This document shows, one piece after another, positions 11,019-20,456 of a DNA stretch of 64,000 nt (its first letter is position 1; the number at the start of each line of letters is the position of its first letter). The position numbers and the translations under genes are program-made. Origin of the DNA: Pyronema omphalodes (Eukaryota > Ascomycota > Pezizomycetes > Pezizales > Pyronemataceae); NCBI GenBank assembly GCA_024516155.1, contig JAJJXM010000009.1, positions 124,001 through 188,000 of the forward strand, given 5' to 3'. The notes below the pieces were generated by a model, which was not told where the DNA came from, did not search any database, and saw only the letters and a list, made by a program, of their open reading frames with translations.

Positions 11019-11732
11019 TTGGCATATTTTGGGATTATTCTGGCGTTACCGGCGTTTTTGATTTTAAGCATGAGACGGACTGTTTTTAGAGAAATGCAGT
11101 GATATCTGATGGTTCTGAGAGATGATGGGTTGACTGATATCCGATGGTTCTGGAAGGCCATTATCTAGTATCCAACGGTGACACCTGGAGAGAAAACCAA
11201 CTGAATCAACGGTTCCAATACTGAAACCCCACCGTTCAACGACTATCGTGATAGCAAATAATAGCGGTTTTAATCTCGTTTGTGCCTCGTGGCCACCGAT
11301 TGATTCATCATATCAACCCCTGCCCTGTTGCAAATCCCAACCAAAATCGAAAAAAATAAAATAATCTGCCATGGATTTGCATTGGAATTCCTTTCAAGCC
11401 GGTCCTATCACCAATTGTTGTTCTGTCCGTTCGTCGTTCGTTCGTTGCACCAAAACTGTCCTCAATCGCCCATCACCATCAATCAGCTTTCCTGTGACGT
11501 TACGTTTGCCTTGTGAACACCTCCCACTTTCGAACACGCCCTACAGGTACACCTCGCCCACTCCACCAAGCACGCAACCTCCTTCTCATCGCCGACACGA
11601 CGAACCTCGCCACCGCCATTCGCAGCTTCTACATGCTTCAAACACGGTCGCGCTTATAATCACGGACTTCTGGCCCTACATTCGTCGCTGCGAGCTGGTC
11701 AGGGTCCACGCTCTTCCATGATTTAGCTTTTG
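11019..11732. other. Intergenic region between SNU23 and a small membrane-protein gene
   Basis: Contains two copies of a GATATCYGATGGTTCTG sequence (about 11101-11118 and 11137-11154). A CT-rich stretch from 11400 to 11640 is probably promoter and leader of the next gene. No domain-bearing frame was found. Confidence 0.5.
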
Positions 11733-12187
11733 ATGCGGTATCTGTAAGTTCCTCAACCCATGAGCCTCCTTCACCCGTCACCCAGACGCGGCTAACCACG
11801 AACTCAATCCTCCATACAGGTTGTTTGCGATCATAGTCTTCATTGCCGGATATATCACCGCTCGATTTTCCCTCATTACCCAGGCGCTTGAACTTGCCAA
11901 CTTTGCTTGGGAACACGGGGTTGTGGTTCGTATCCGACGCCCCCCTAGCGGAGCGTGTCGCACCTCCGAACACGTAACGCGAAATCATCCCGAACTGACA
12001 TTGTCTATAGGGTCGGACTATTAAAGGCTTTTTAATTCTTTCAATATTCTTCTTTCTTTTCTGCATCCCAATTGAACGGATTGTTGCCCGGGAGGTCGCC
12101 AACGAGGTTCGTACCATATACCATCCAAATTTCGCTCCAAGCCTATGCATACGCACAGTGATTCGGCGAACCATTTTACGAGGCTAA
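11733..12187 (+). CDS. Small two-span membrane protein, family not recognised
   Basis: Model: exon 1 11733-11743 (ATGCGGTATCT), intron with GTAAGT donor and CATACAG acceptor, exon 2 11820-11973, a 37-nt intron 11974-12010 (GTAACG, CTGAC branch, CTATAG) and exon 3 12011-12187; about 113 residues. Splicing of exon 1 gives MRYLLFAIIVFIAGYITARF, a clear membrane segment, then SLITQALELANFAWEHGVVV. Exon 3 gives a second hydrophobic segment, TIKGFLILSIFFFLFCIPIE, then RIVAREVANEV and a basic tail. The first junction restores frame exactly and I am fairly sure of it. The second is less certain: without it, exon 2 runs on to a stop at 12022-12024 and the protein has one segment. I do not recognise the family; it looks like a small organellar or ER membrane protein. 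A 178-codon frame on the other strand spans the locus but has no signals. Confidence 0.55.
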
Positions 12188-12253
12188 CCGACGATTCCAA
12201 AATTGTGCGTATTACAGAGCTCTCCGGGTTCTGCCATCTCGGCGCGTAGAGAA

Positions 12254-12308
12254 TTACGGAGGCGGGGCAGTTTCGGTCTGTGAGCTGTTACAGAGGTGGG
12301 GCAGTTTC
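12254..12308. repeat. Two 21-bp direct repeats upstream of GPI1
   Basis: TTACRGAGGYGGGGCAGTTTC occurs at 12254-12274 and 12288-12308, a 34-bp period, 50-110 bp before the GPI1 start. It may be a pair of regulatory sites or a chance duplication. Confidence 0.6.
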
Positions 12309-12359
12309 TGAGCAGTGCCACAGTTCAGCCCAGCAAAAATATTTTACAAAAAAGGTGTA

Positions 12360-14601
12360 ATGGGGGGTTCTAAATCTTCTTCCGGAGATGTTTTGATGCG
12401 AATATTCTGGCCGTTGAACTATCCCCGCGATGACCAGCCAGGTGTTCTTGTTGGTTGGCGGAATTCCGAGACGGACATTTTTGTGGTGACAATTCTGAAT
12501 GGGGTTAATGTGCGATGAGCTTTCCTTGGTTTTTTTTTTTTTTCTCTTCTTTTTCATATCCGAGTTTTTGAAAAAAGAAAAAGATATATGTAATATATAC
12601 CGCGATATGTGGAATCACTGGCTAACATTGGACTGTGCCGTGATGGCCTGGGGGTGTTTCCAGAGTACAAGAATAGACAACGAATTACGATCCGGAAGCT
12701 TCTTCAGAAAATCTCGACCATCGGTTGATCGGATTTTTGATATTTGTGGTCAACAAGAATTATGTGTTTTAGGCGATGTCAATGGCTCCGTTGCTGAGAA
12801 GGAGGAGTTTCATCCGGAATATTTACATACCTTCACTCATAAGTCGAGTCGGTATCCCCAGATTTATTGCCCATCAACGAGTGGCGTAACGATGCAAGTC
12901 ATTCTTTTCGAGGAACCGGATCCACGACGCATGGAATTTCATTCGTTAACCCCAATATCATTGGCCCTGGAGGATAATGGCGCGGACGGAGAGAATGACG
13001 ATATGGAGATCAAAGATCGTGAAAAGCAGGAGCTATTGATTAAGAAGTTAAAACAACACACAGTAACAAGGATACCACCAACTGAGAAGGAGGAGAGTTT
13101 ACAGATGATTATTCACCAGATTAACTGCACACACGAGACGACCGAGATTTTACGGATAAACGTTGAGCTGTTAAATTCTAGGAGATATCGGCGAGCTTTA
13201 TCTGTCAGTGAACGGGTAGTCGAGTCAGCACATTCGGTATGGAGGACAGCTCTTGGATATGGATGGGCAGTTGTTATGTGCTGCTTTCCATGGGTTGTGA
13301 ATACTTTCGTCATCATCATGTTGTTCTGGAGATATCTCGCGCATCTTCTTCTTTTAATACTGGAATGGAGGATGAAACCAGAACTGGCTGCGTTGAAGGA
13401 TATTTCTGCTACAGCTCAGCAATGCGATATACGGCTCCAACAATTTTGTTATTGGCCATTACAATACGATACTGTCAGGCAGAGAAAAGGCGACCTGGGT
13501 GATGCTACCAATTCTTACCCGCATTACATTCGCTTCTACAATAGTCTGTGGCTTGTTGCGAACGACATAATTATTGGTATTGCACTTGGATCGTACTTGA
13601 TTGAAAATGGCACTACGGTTGCAGACACCATAGATTACTACCTGAAGGTATTATTCCTTTATTTTTTCATTCTTGATATTCGGTTACTGACAAGCCAGAC
13701 CTACACTATCGACGGTCTTGGCCGAACGATTCAGTGGCTCTTGATAGATCCCGGTGGACTTAAACTTAACGAAGAGCTGGACAGATTTCTAGGGGACCTT
13801 TTTGGGTGGGTGTTAAACTACTGGGCGGACATTACGACCCAAATCTCACCGTGGCTTCCCACCATTATCTATGCAATCGGTATCAGTTCCTTTGCGGGGG
13901 CCTCAATGCCGATTGCATTATTTTCCGATCTCCTCTCAATTCTCACCATTCACATCTACTCCTTCTACATAGCCTCCGCAAGAATCTACAACTGGCAACT
14001 CAGCATAATCTATTCCCTCTTCCATTTATTCCGGGGCAAGAAGATCAACGTCCTCCGCAAACGAATCGACAGTTGCGACTACGAACTAGACCAATTACTT
14101 ATCGGCACCACATTATTTATATTATTAATCTTCCTCCTGCCTACAGTTATGGTATATTACTGTCTTTTCGCCGCTTCAAGAATGGCTATCATCATCCTAA
14201 AAGCTGCTCTCGAAACTTGTCTCGCTTGCTTAAACCATTTCCCGTTGTTTGCCTTGATGCTCCGAGTTAAGGATTCTAAACGACTACCCGGTGGTATTAT
14301 GTTTGAGCTTAAAGACCCAACGGAAGTGGCACAAGGGTTTCAACATAGCTTTGATACCGCCCCGATTGCTTACATTCACCTTAAGTCAACGCCATTACCA
14401 TTGAGTGCGATGTTTAAGCAGTATTCGCAACTGGGAATGAGGTTGAAGAGACATTATTTTAGTGCAAGGGTTATTTCTTGCTTATTGACGGGAAAAGCGG
14501 TACCGCCGATTCATAGAAGGAATTTGTATTCTATGCAGTACAGCATGTTGCCTACGGTACGGGCGCATTGGCGAGAGGTTTGGGAGAGGTTGAGAAAATA
14601 G
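12360..14601 (+). CDS. GPI1: GPI-GlcNAc transferase complex subunit Gpi1 (PIG-Q)
   Basis: Three exons: 12360-12503, 12664-13647 and 13699-14601; about 676 residues. The real N-terminus is RIFWPLNYPRDDQPGVLVGW RNSETDIFVV from exon 1 (start at 12360, or 12396 if the second Met is used), matching the Gpi1 N-terminus. Intron 1 could use donor GTTAAT at 12504 or GTGCGA at 12510; both keep the frame. Intron 2 (51 nt) has no stop and a CTGAC branch, so an unspliced reading adds 17 hydrophobic residues. The Gpi1 core has several membrane spans (about 13260-14260) and the signature RKRIDSCDYELDQLLIGTTL followed by LRVKDSKRLPGGI. The protein stabilises the ER complex (Gpi3, Gpi2, Gpi15, Gpi19, Eri1) that transfers GlcNAc from UDP-GlcNAc to phosphatidylinositol, the first step of GPI-anchor synthesis. 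Confidence 0.93.
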
Positions 14602-15129
14602 AGTGGGAGGGAATACGGGTGATCATGTAATATGGGAGGTCATGTGATATGGATTTATGGAAATAGATACGTGTAGGGGTGTTAGGAAGGTGTTTAATGA
14701 TACCATTTGGATTGGATTGGACGCGTATTAAGATTTGATACAGCTCTAATAGCACATTGTAATTTGGCGTTGAGAGATCGTTAAGCTTTGAATTCGAAAA
14801 GCCACGTTGAATTAGACTATTTTTGTGTGTGGCCTGAATCATTTGATGTCATTTCCCATATGAACATAGCTATGGAAAGCTCGCTAAATTCACTTTTTCC
14901 CGAACCCCAAACAAATGCATCGAAAGCTGCCCAGAACACAAGCATCCACCCAAAACTGCAAGATCTTCACAATAGGTAGGTGGACGGTGGGCATTGAATC
15001 AAGCCGAACACCGCAGAGGATTTTATTCTCTGTAAACGAAAAAACCAATTTTTGCCCACACCCAGAGTGACTCCTCCGACGCCTTCAAAAATCCAACGCC
15101 CACCATCATCGCCGTTTGGTGTTTTTTGT
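14602..15129. other. Convergent 3' flanks of GPI1 and RPS28
   Basis: AT-rich spacer; nothing recognised. Confidence 0.5.
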
Positions 15130-15608
15130 TTATCTAAGGCGGCGGGCCTCACGCTCGGACTCGAGCAAGCAGAGGATGTCGTTCTCGCGAACGGGTCCCT
15201 TGACGTTACGGATGATGGAACGGGTGGTGTCGTCCATGAACTCGACGCGGACCTGGGTGACTCCTCCACGGGATCCTGCGATCTGGTCTCAGCCTCATAT
15301 TCTCCACAAGTTTTCCCAACCTCACCCGGAGCTTCAGCTTGCCCCAACGATGACGTTGAAATTTGAAGAAAAGGTCCATTTATGCCCTGATCATTGTGGG
15401 AGGGCGAGACGCGGCTCATTGCAACAAAAATCGTAGTTGATCACCAACGGGGCAGTTATGTCCCTTTTCTTCAAACATTCAACGACCCGTTGTGGAAGTC
15501 CAAATCACTCCAGTTCCTCCGTAGCTATAGGGTTCGACTAGACTAACCGGTGCGTCCAAGGACCTTGATGACCTTAACGAGCTTGACGGCGACTTTCTGG
15601 GACTCCAT
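15130..15608 (-). CDS. RPS28: 40S ribosomal protein eS28
   Basis: Two exons, 15608-15548 and 15275-15130; 68 residues, the usual family length. The protein starts [20 protein letters not shown] and continues [40 protein letters not shown] and EREARRLR, which is eS28 throughout. The single intron is 272 nt, about five times longer than most here (donor GTTAGT, acceptor ATCGCAG). eS28 sits at the mRNA exit of the small subunit. The upstream region carries a HomolD-like site and CCCTAC elements shared with RPL18 and RPS30. Confidence 0.97.
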
Positions 15609-16921
15609 TGTGAATATTGTTGTCTACTTTTCTTGCGGGTTAGCTTTGAAAAGCAAAATTTCGAGATACGAGTCGGAAAGTGTAGATTCGACGGATTCGT
15701 GGGAGCGTGGATTCGTAACGTACCGAAATATGGATTCGTGAGGCGGCGGGTCGTTGGATTTGCTGGTAGTCTCGTCGCAGGCTTAGGCGGTTCGTCAAAC
15801 GTTAGTATCTTTTGCCTCGCCATCGTGCAAACCCGAAACTTGGCATTGTGCGCGACCTCTTGTGACTACGCTAGGGCTGATACCCTACACAACTCGCACC
15901 ATGTCTTGACTTAAGCTCTTCGCTAGCCGTCTGGCGCTAGGTCGCGTCAGCAGAAACCCAGGGCGGTACGCGACGTGTCGCGACAGTTTCACGGTTGCGT
16001 TGGAGTTGCTATATATGGTGATGTCCTGGTGAAATTTTGATGTAGAACAAGCTGAGCACTACACCATGTATTCAGCCTATCACCCACAACAACAAAGCTA
16101 ACATCGTTTCAACTTCTCATATCATCGCCAGCTGCTTTTAATAGCTGTGCACAACAACAAGTATTTTGTAAAAGCTCCCATACTTAATGCAGATTGATGT
16201 CGAGCTTTCGACGTTGACGGTAAGCAAGGCAAATAGACTGCGTTGGCCGTAACGCAGTGTGTTGCAAGTAAACACTGCTAATTTCACTATTTCCGAAATT
16301 TCCTTTTCTAACTGGGATTTCACTGATCATTGAGGATTAAAATAAATACTATTCGTGGAGACTGTATACAGAAAATTTATGGGTTGCCCGTTACAGGCTG
16401 TAAACTTGGCGGGTATCTACGAGGCGCCCCACTCCGCACCATGCTGAGTTGGTATGTTATCTAGAGCTACTCATGGAAGCCATCGAAAAAGCGGCGGGAT
16501 GGCCCGAAACCTCTAGATCATGCACCTCTTCTCTTTCGTAGAGCATATTTTCTCTGTGCAAAAAGCAATGCCTCGAAAGTGAATATTTCTCGAACATAGC
16601 AAGTCGGTCCATTGCCAATTTGAAGCTTCACTCTGGAAGACAATAATGCTGGTCTCCACCCGTTACGATCGAAAATAATCAGTGCAAATACCCACTGAAT
16701 TTCTATTGCAAGATTTACAGTAAATTCCGAACTTGCCATGCCTAATCGATTTTCTTCTTCCACATGCATCTCGTTTCTTGACCGAGTTGACCGGGATATA
16801 TCGAGTGACGGAACATGCCGCAAAACAAGCGGGTCCTCCTCTTCGGTAACAGTAACCCGGCTCTAATCGTCATCGCCGCAACGACACTTCAACACCACTA
16901 CACGATCAAACGCCCACCACC
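15609..16921. other. Divergent intergenic region, RPS28 and mitochondrial-protein promoters
   Basis: Holds the RPS28 promoter motifs near 15861-15888. The rest (16000-16900) shows no recognisable gene; the minus-strand frame at 16518-16823 has no domain and no splice support. Confidence 0.5.
15861..15888 (-). promoter_or_regulatory. HomolD-like and HomolE-like sites upstream of RPS28
   Basis: TGTGACT (15861-15867, reverse complement of AGTCACA) is followed by AGGGCT (15873-15878) and ACCCTAC (15882-15888), about 255-280 bp before the start codon. HomolD (CAGTCACA) and HomolE (ACCCTACCCT) are known ribosomal-protein promoter elements in fission yeast and many other ascomycetes. Confidence 0.6.
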
Positions 16922-17334
16922 ATGTCGTTCATCCTCCGCCGTACCTTCGCGACGAGCTCGCCACTCAGGAACGCCGCCGCCGAGGCCGTCGTCCCCGTCA
17001 AGAAGCCCGTCGGCGCTTTCCGTGGGGGGTATGTTCCCCTCTCGAAGATCCGTGCCGACCCGAAATCCTAACAGAGTTCCAGTATCTTCGGATTCCTTCT
17101 TGGAAGCACCGTCACCGGAGCCGCGTCTTACCTATACATCTACGAGGAGTACAAGCTTGCGAACGACCTTTTGACCGAGGACATTGATGTACGGAGAATA
17201 TGAACCCGACACCCGACCAAGGAAAACCGGCTGATCAGAAATAGGCCTTGAGAAGTTCGACACAGCGTCTCGAAATGCACCTCCGCGCTCTTGAGGAGAA
17301 GGTTGCGGACCAGGCTGCGAAGGCAAAGAAATAA
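16922..17334 (+). CDS. Small mitochondrial inner-membrane-type protein, function unknown
   Basis: Three exons: 16922-17038, 17093-17188 and 17245-17334; 100 residues. The N-terminus MSFILRRTFATSSPLRNAAA has the Arg/Ser/Thr-rich, acid-free composition of a mitochondrial presequence. Next comes a glycine-rich membrane segment at about residues 40-58 (IFGFLLGSTVTGAASYLYIY), then EEYKLANDLLTEDI and a C-terminal coiled coil (LRSSTQRLEMHLRALEEKVA). The introns have normal GT-AG ends and the frame is kept across both. The pattern (presequence, GFLLGS-type span, short coiled coil) resembles a conserved fungal mitochondrial protein family without an assigned role, but I cannot name it. It is convergent with RPL18. 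Confidence 0.8.
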
Positions 17335-17836
17335 GCGTGGAAAATTTGGATGGGATGAAGGGCCTGTGCAGGACGAGCCTGGAAATGAGATGAGATCACG
17401 TGAACGGCGCTTCAAGACAGCGACGGGGACGAGGACTTTAATCGATGAACTGGGTTTCAAAAGGTGATTCAGTTTTCGTGTATTATACATCAGGATTTGT
17501 ATATGATGGCATGTGGATATTCTACATTGACTTTGCAACTATGCGCGCGCCTGTTCAAAATGAAGCTCCACCATAGGTATTGCCTAAAGCTTATAACCAG
17601 TTCCAGCAGAAACCTTCCATTTAAAGCAGTTATAACGCCATGATAAAAATCACATTCGAAGCATAAAATGTGGCGAAACATAAACCCAGTGAATTTTACA
17701 CCGAAAAAGAAAAAAGACACCTGAAACAAGAAAAAACCAATTACGTATTGATTTTTCTGTGTATCCGACAATCGTGAAGGACATGCTTTTGACCCATAAC
17801 ACCACAAACCCCAGCCCATTACCATTGCCCATTTGT
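17335..17836. other. Convergent 3' flanks
   Basis: Downstream sequence of the mitochondrial protein gene and of RPL18; nothing else recognised. Confidence 0.5.
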
Positions 17837-18656
17837 TTAAACCTTGAAACCACGAGAGTTGCGGCGACCACGAGCGCGCTCGAACTTGCGGCCCTTGGAC
17901 TCGACGTAACTAATCCAGCGTTAGTCAATTTATCCCAATCTTCTTTCCAAAGTAAAACGTACGGCTTCTTGTGCTTGTGGGGTCCGAAACCGAAGTGCTT
18001 GACGGCCTCACGGGAGTTCTTGGGTCCACGGAGAAGGAGGGTGTTGGCTCCAGAGGGGCTGCGGAGAGCGAGCTGGTCGAGGGTGATGGCCTCTCCTCCG
18101 GCAGCCTCAATGCGAGCACGGGCAGTGGCGGTGAAGCGGAGAGCCGCAACGGAGACCTTGGGGACGGTGAGGAGACGGTTGTCGTCGGTGACGGTTCCGA
18201 CAATGACAACGGTGCGCTCGTTGTTCTTGGGGTTCTCCTTGTTGATGTTGGAGTTCGCGGTGTGGCGCGCGATCTTGGAAAGAGAAACCGGGGGACGGTT
18301 AATCTTGGACATAAAGAGACGACGGAGAACGGTCTTGTTGAAGGCCGAGTCGGTACGACGAGCAAGGAAGCGGTAAAGCTTCACGAGGAGCTTGACGTAA
18401 ACATTGTCGCTCTTCGCCGCCTATTTCCATCCCGTCAGCTGTCGGGTTCTAACCAATCCACCAATTCCTCCAAACTTCGATTTCTGTCGATTCGTTGCTT
18501 CGAATTTTACGGCGTGAAAAGAAGCGTGCGTGGAAAATTTCGTACCTTGCGGTGGTGAGTGGGTCTGCGGTGGTCCAAATCGATTCTGTTTGCGAGAAAT
18601 TCGTTAGGTCCTGAAACGCGTAATTTACGTAGACACGGAATTTTATCTTACCCCAT
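17837..18656 (-). CDS. RPL18: 60S ribosomal protein eL18
   Basis: Four exons: 18656-18652 (only ATGGG), 18585-18546, 18420-17963 and 17909-17837; about 191 residues. The protein reads [55 protein letters not shown] and so on, ending [20 protein letters not shown]. This is eL18 along its whole length. The first coding exon of five bases is confirmed by the restored MGIDLDH start. The last intron begins GTACGT inside the KKPYVESKG region. eL18 is a structural protein of the large subunit. HomolD-like and ACCCTACCC sites lie 130-180 bp upstream. Confidence 0.97.
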
Positions 18657-18786
18657 GGTTGGCTGCGGTGTTAGTTTTCGGCGTCGAGGGGCGGGAGTTC
18701 AGATTGTCGATTGCTTCAGCTGGTTTCCGCCCAAGGCCGAATCGGTACTATCGCACGCACAGTCCATTTTTGGCTTGGCGTAGCCG

Positions 18787-18836
18787 TGTGACTGCTGATA
18801 CCACATGAAAGGGCTAGTGTGAGGGAAACCCTACCC
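18787..18836 (-). promoter_or_regulatory. HomolD and HomolE-like sites upstream of RPL18
   Basis: TGTGACTG (18787-18794, reverse complement of CAGTCACA) is followed by AGGGCT near 18810-18815 and ACCCTACCC (18828-18836). The match to the HomolD octamer is exact and the match to HomolE nearly so. Confidence 0.7.
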
Positions 18837-19844
18837 ACAACTCCAGCCTACACCACATTGCAACACCTTTTTGCGCAACGCAGTGGCCCAGTTTGGCAGC
18901 GATGAGCAGAATTCGGCGTGGGATGAAGTCCACATTCGTCCCTTTTGGGTCTCTGTAGTCCAACGTTTCTGACTGTGCGTTGTATCGCTTTGTCATCCTA
19001 AGCTGTGCAGAATAAATGTTTGTGCGGAGAAACTTGTCAGTACTTAGGCTCAGTACTTGTTTCTGGTAGTGGCGAGACCTGTGTGTTAGCTGGTGTTGAA
19101 TGTAGGGTCACGACCAAAGGTGGGCGATAAGTTTGTAAGGTTGATCTTGGTCGTCACCTCGCAACTCTTGCCTGAGCAAACTTCCGTGATGGATTATTGC
19201 CCCTATTTGTCTCGTGTAATGCTTGAAAGAGTCAAACGCATGAGTTGCTCTATAAGACAATCATTCATCGCCACCCCAAATTTATTGTGGGAAAGGATTG
19301 GTATGAGTTTGTGCATGTGGTCTCCTGGTTGAAGATCGTAAATTCTCCAGCTGTGTAGGTCATTTTCTCGGAGAACGGCGCAAGAATCTACCGAGATGCA
19401 CGTTATCCTTCCAACAGCCATGTACTTTGGAGTTCTGGAATTCTACCGATGAGCCTCTTTTTGAGTTTGTGAACCACACCTGGACCCAAAGATGCGGGCG
19501 CGAAGGTCCTTGGTGCCAGACTACTGTTCAGCCCTACGGTCCGCAGGGATCCACTAGTCCCCCCGCATGAAATGCCTCCCGCTGCCTGCTTGCAACTATT
19601 TAAAGCTACTGTGATCTACCGAAGAGTAGGCAGCGTTGCGGTGGATAAGGATCACAAAGTCTTGAGTTTGACATTTTTGATCATCACCGGTGATTCTCGT
19701 AGGCACAATAGTGACTCATAAAGAATCACACGGTAAACGGAGCATCCACTCATACATCCTTCGAGACCATAAAACTCGATAGCGCACTGAAAGTTTGAAT
19801 TCTCGTACTGCGATTGGCTGCGTGACTAGGAAAGCGCACATATT

Positions 19845-19868
19845 AGGGCTGTTGCCCTACCAGTCACA
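19845..19868 (+). promoter_or_regulatory. HomolD and HomolE-like sites upstream of RPS30
   Basis: AGGGCT (19845-19850), CCCTACC (19855-19861) and an exact HomolD octamer CAGTCACA (19861-19868) lie about 260 bp before the start codon. The same three pieces occur upstream of RPS28 and RPL18. Confidence 0.7.
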
Positions 19869-20125
19869 TCTACTCCACACGAGAGTCACGCCAAGACCTA
19901 ACCTAATCGGTCGCCCGTGCCATCGATCGCTAAAGGTCTACCTATACGCCGAAACCGCTCGTACGAAACCCCACGAACCCGCCAACTTACGACTAGGTAC
20001 GCAGAAATTCCGCCCCGTCGACATTATTCGCGCAGCTATTGAACCGCTGTTCCACGAATCTTTGCGACCGTTAAATCTCGATAGTCCGCTAATTCCGAGT
20101 TCAACTACAGTTTCAGACAGCAATC

Positions 20126-20456
20126 ATGGGAAAAGTTCACGGATCCCTCGCCCGTGCCGGAAAGGTCAAGTCTCAGACCCCTAAGGTACGACTACAGCCC
20201 ATATCTCGACGATACGGAATATTCGGTACTGAGCAAGTTATAGGTCGAGCCCCAGGAGAAGCCCAAGCAGCCCAAGGGACGTGCCAAGAAGAGAATCCTG
20301 TATGCATCACCCATCCGCCCTACATGAATCAACGACCCAGAAGAGACGATCAGAGCAAGTGCTAACGCGCGTTGCGACAATAGCTACACCCGCCGTTTCG
20401 TCAACGTCACCCTCACCGGAGGAAAGCGCAAGATGAACCCCAACCCCGGCTCATAA
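20126..20456 (+). CDS. RPS30: 40S ribosomal protein eS30
   Basis: Three exons: 20126-20185, 20244-20299 and 20384-20456; 62 residues. The protein reads MGKVHGSLARAGKVKSQTPK, VEPQEKPKQPKGRAKKRILY and TRRFVNVTLTGGKRKMNPNP then GS. This is eS30 along its whole length. There is no N-terminal ubiquitin-like fusion of the kind seen in animal FAU, as usual in fungi. Intron 1 splits after Lys20; intron 2 splits the Leu codon before YTRR. Confidence 0.97.

Larger units (their letters stand above)
18657..20125. other. Divergent intergenic region, RPL18 and RPS30
   Basis: Carries the HomolD/HomolE sites of both ribosomal genes at its two ends. The middle (18840-19840) has no recognisable gene or repeat. 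Confidence 0.5.

Noticed and set aside
11638..12174. 178-codon minus-strand frame
   Set aside because: No recognisable domain or start context. The plus strand gives a spliced product with two clean membrane segments over the same interval.
15052..15436. Plus-strand frames over RPS28
   Set aside because: Antisense to the eS28 exons and intron.
15276..15547. C/D box snoRNA in the RPS28 intron
   Set aside because: Only partial C-box-like sequences (ATGATCA, GTGATCA) were found, and no paired D box at proper spacing with terminal stem.
17759..18558. 205- and 195-codon plus-strand frames over RPL18
   Set aside because: Antisense to the certain eL18 gene; openness reflects its codon bias.
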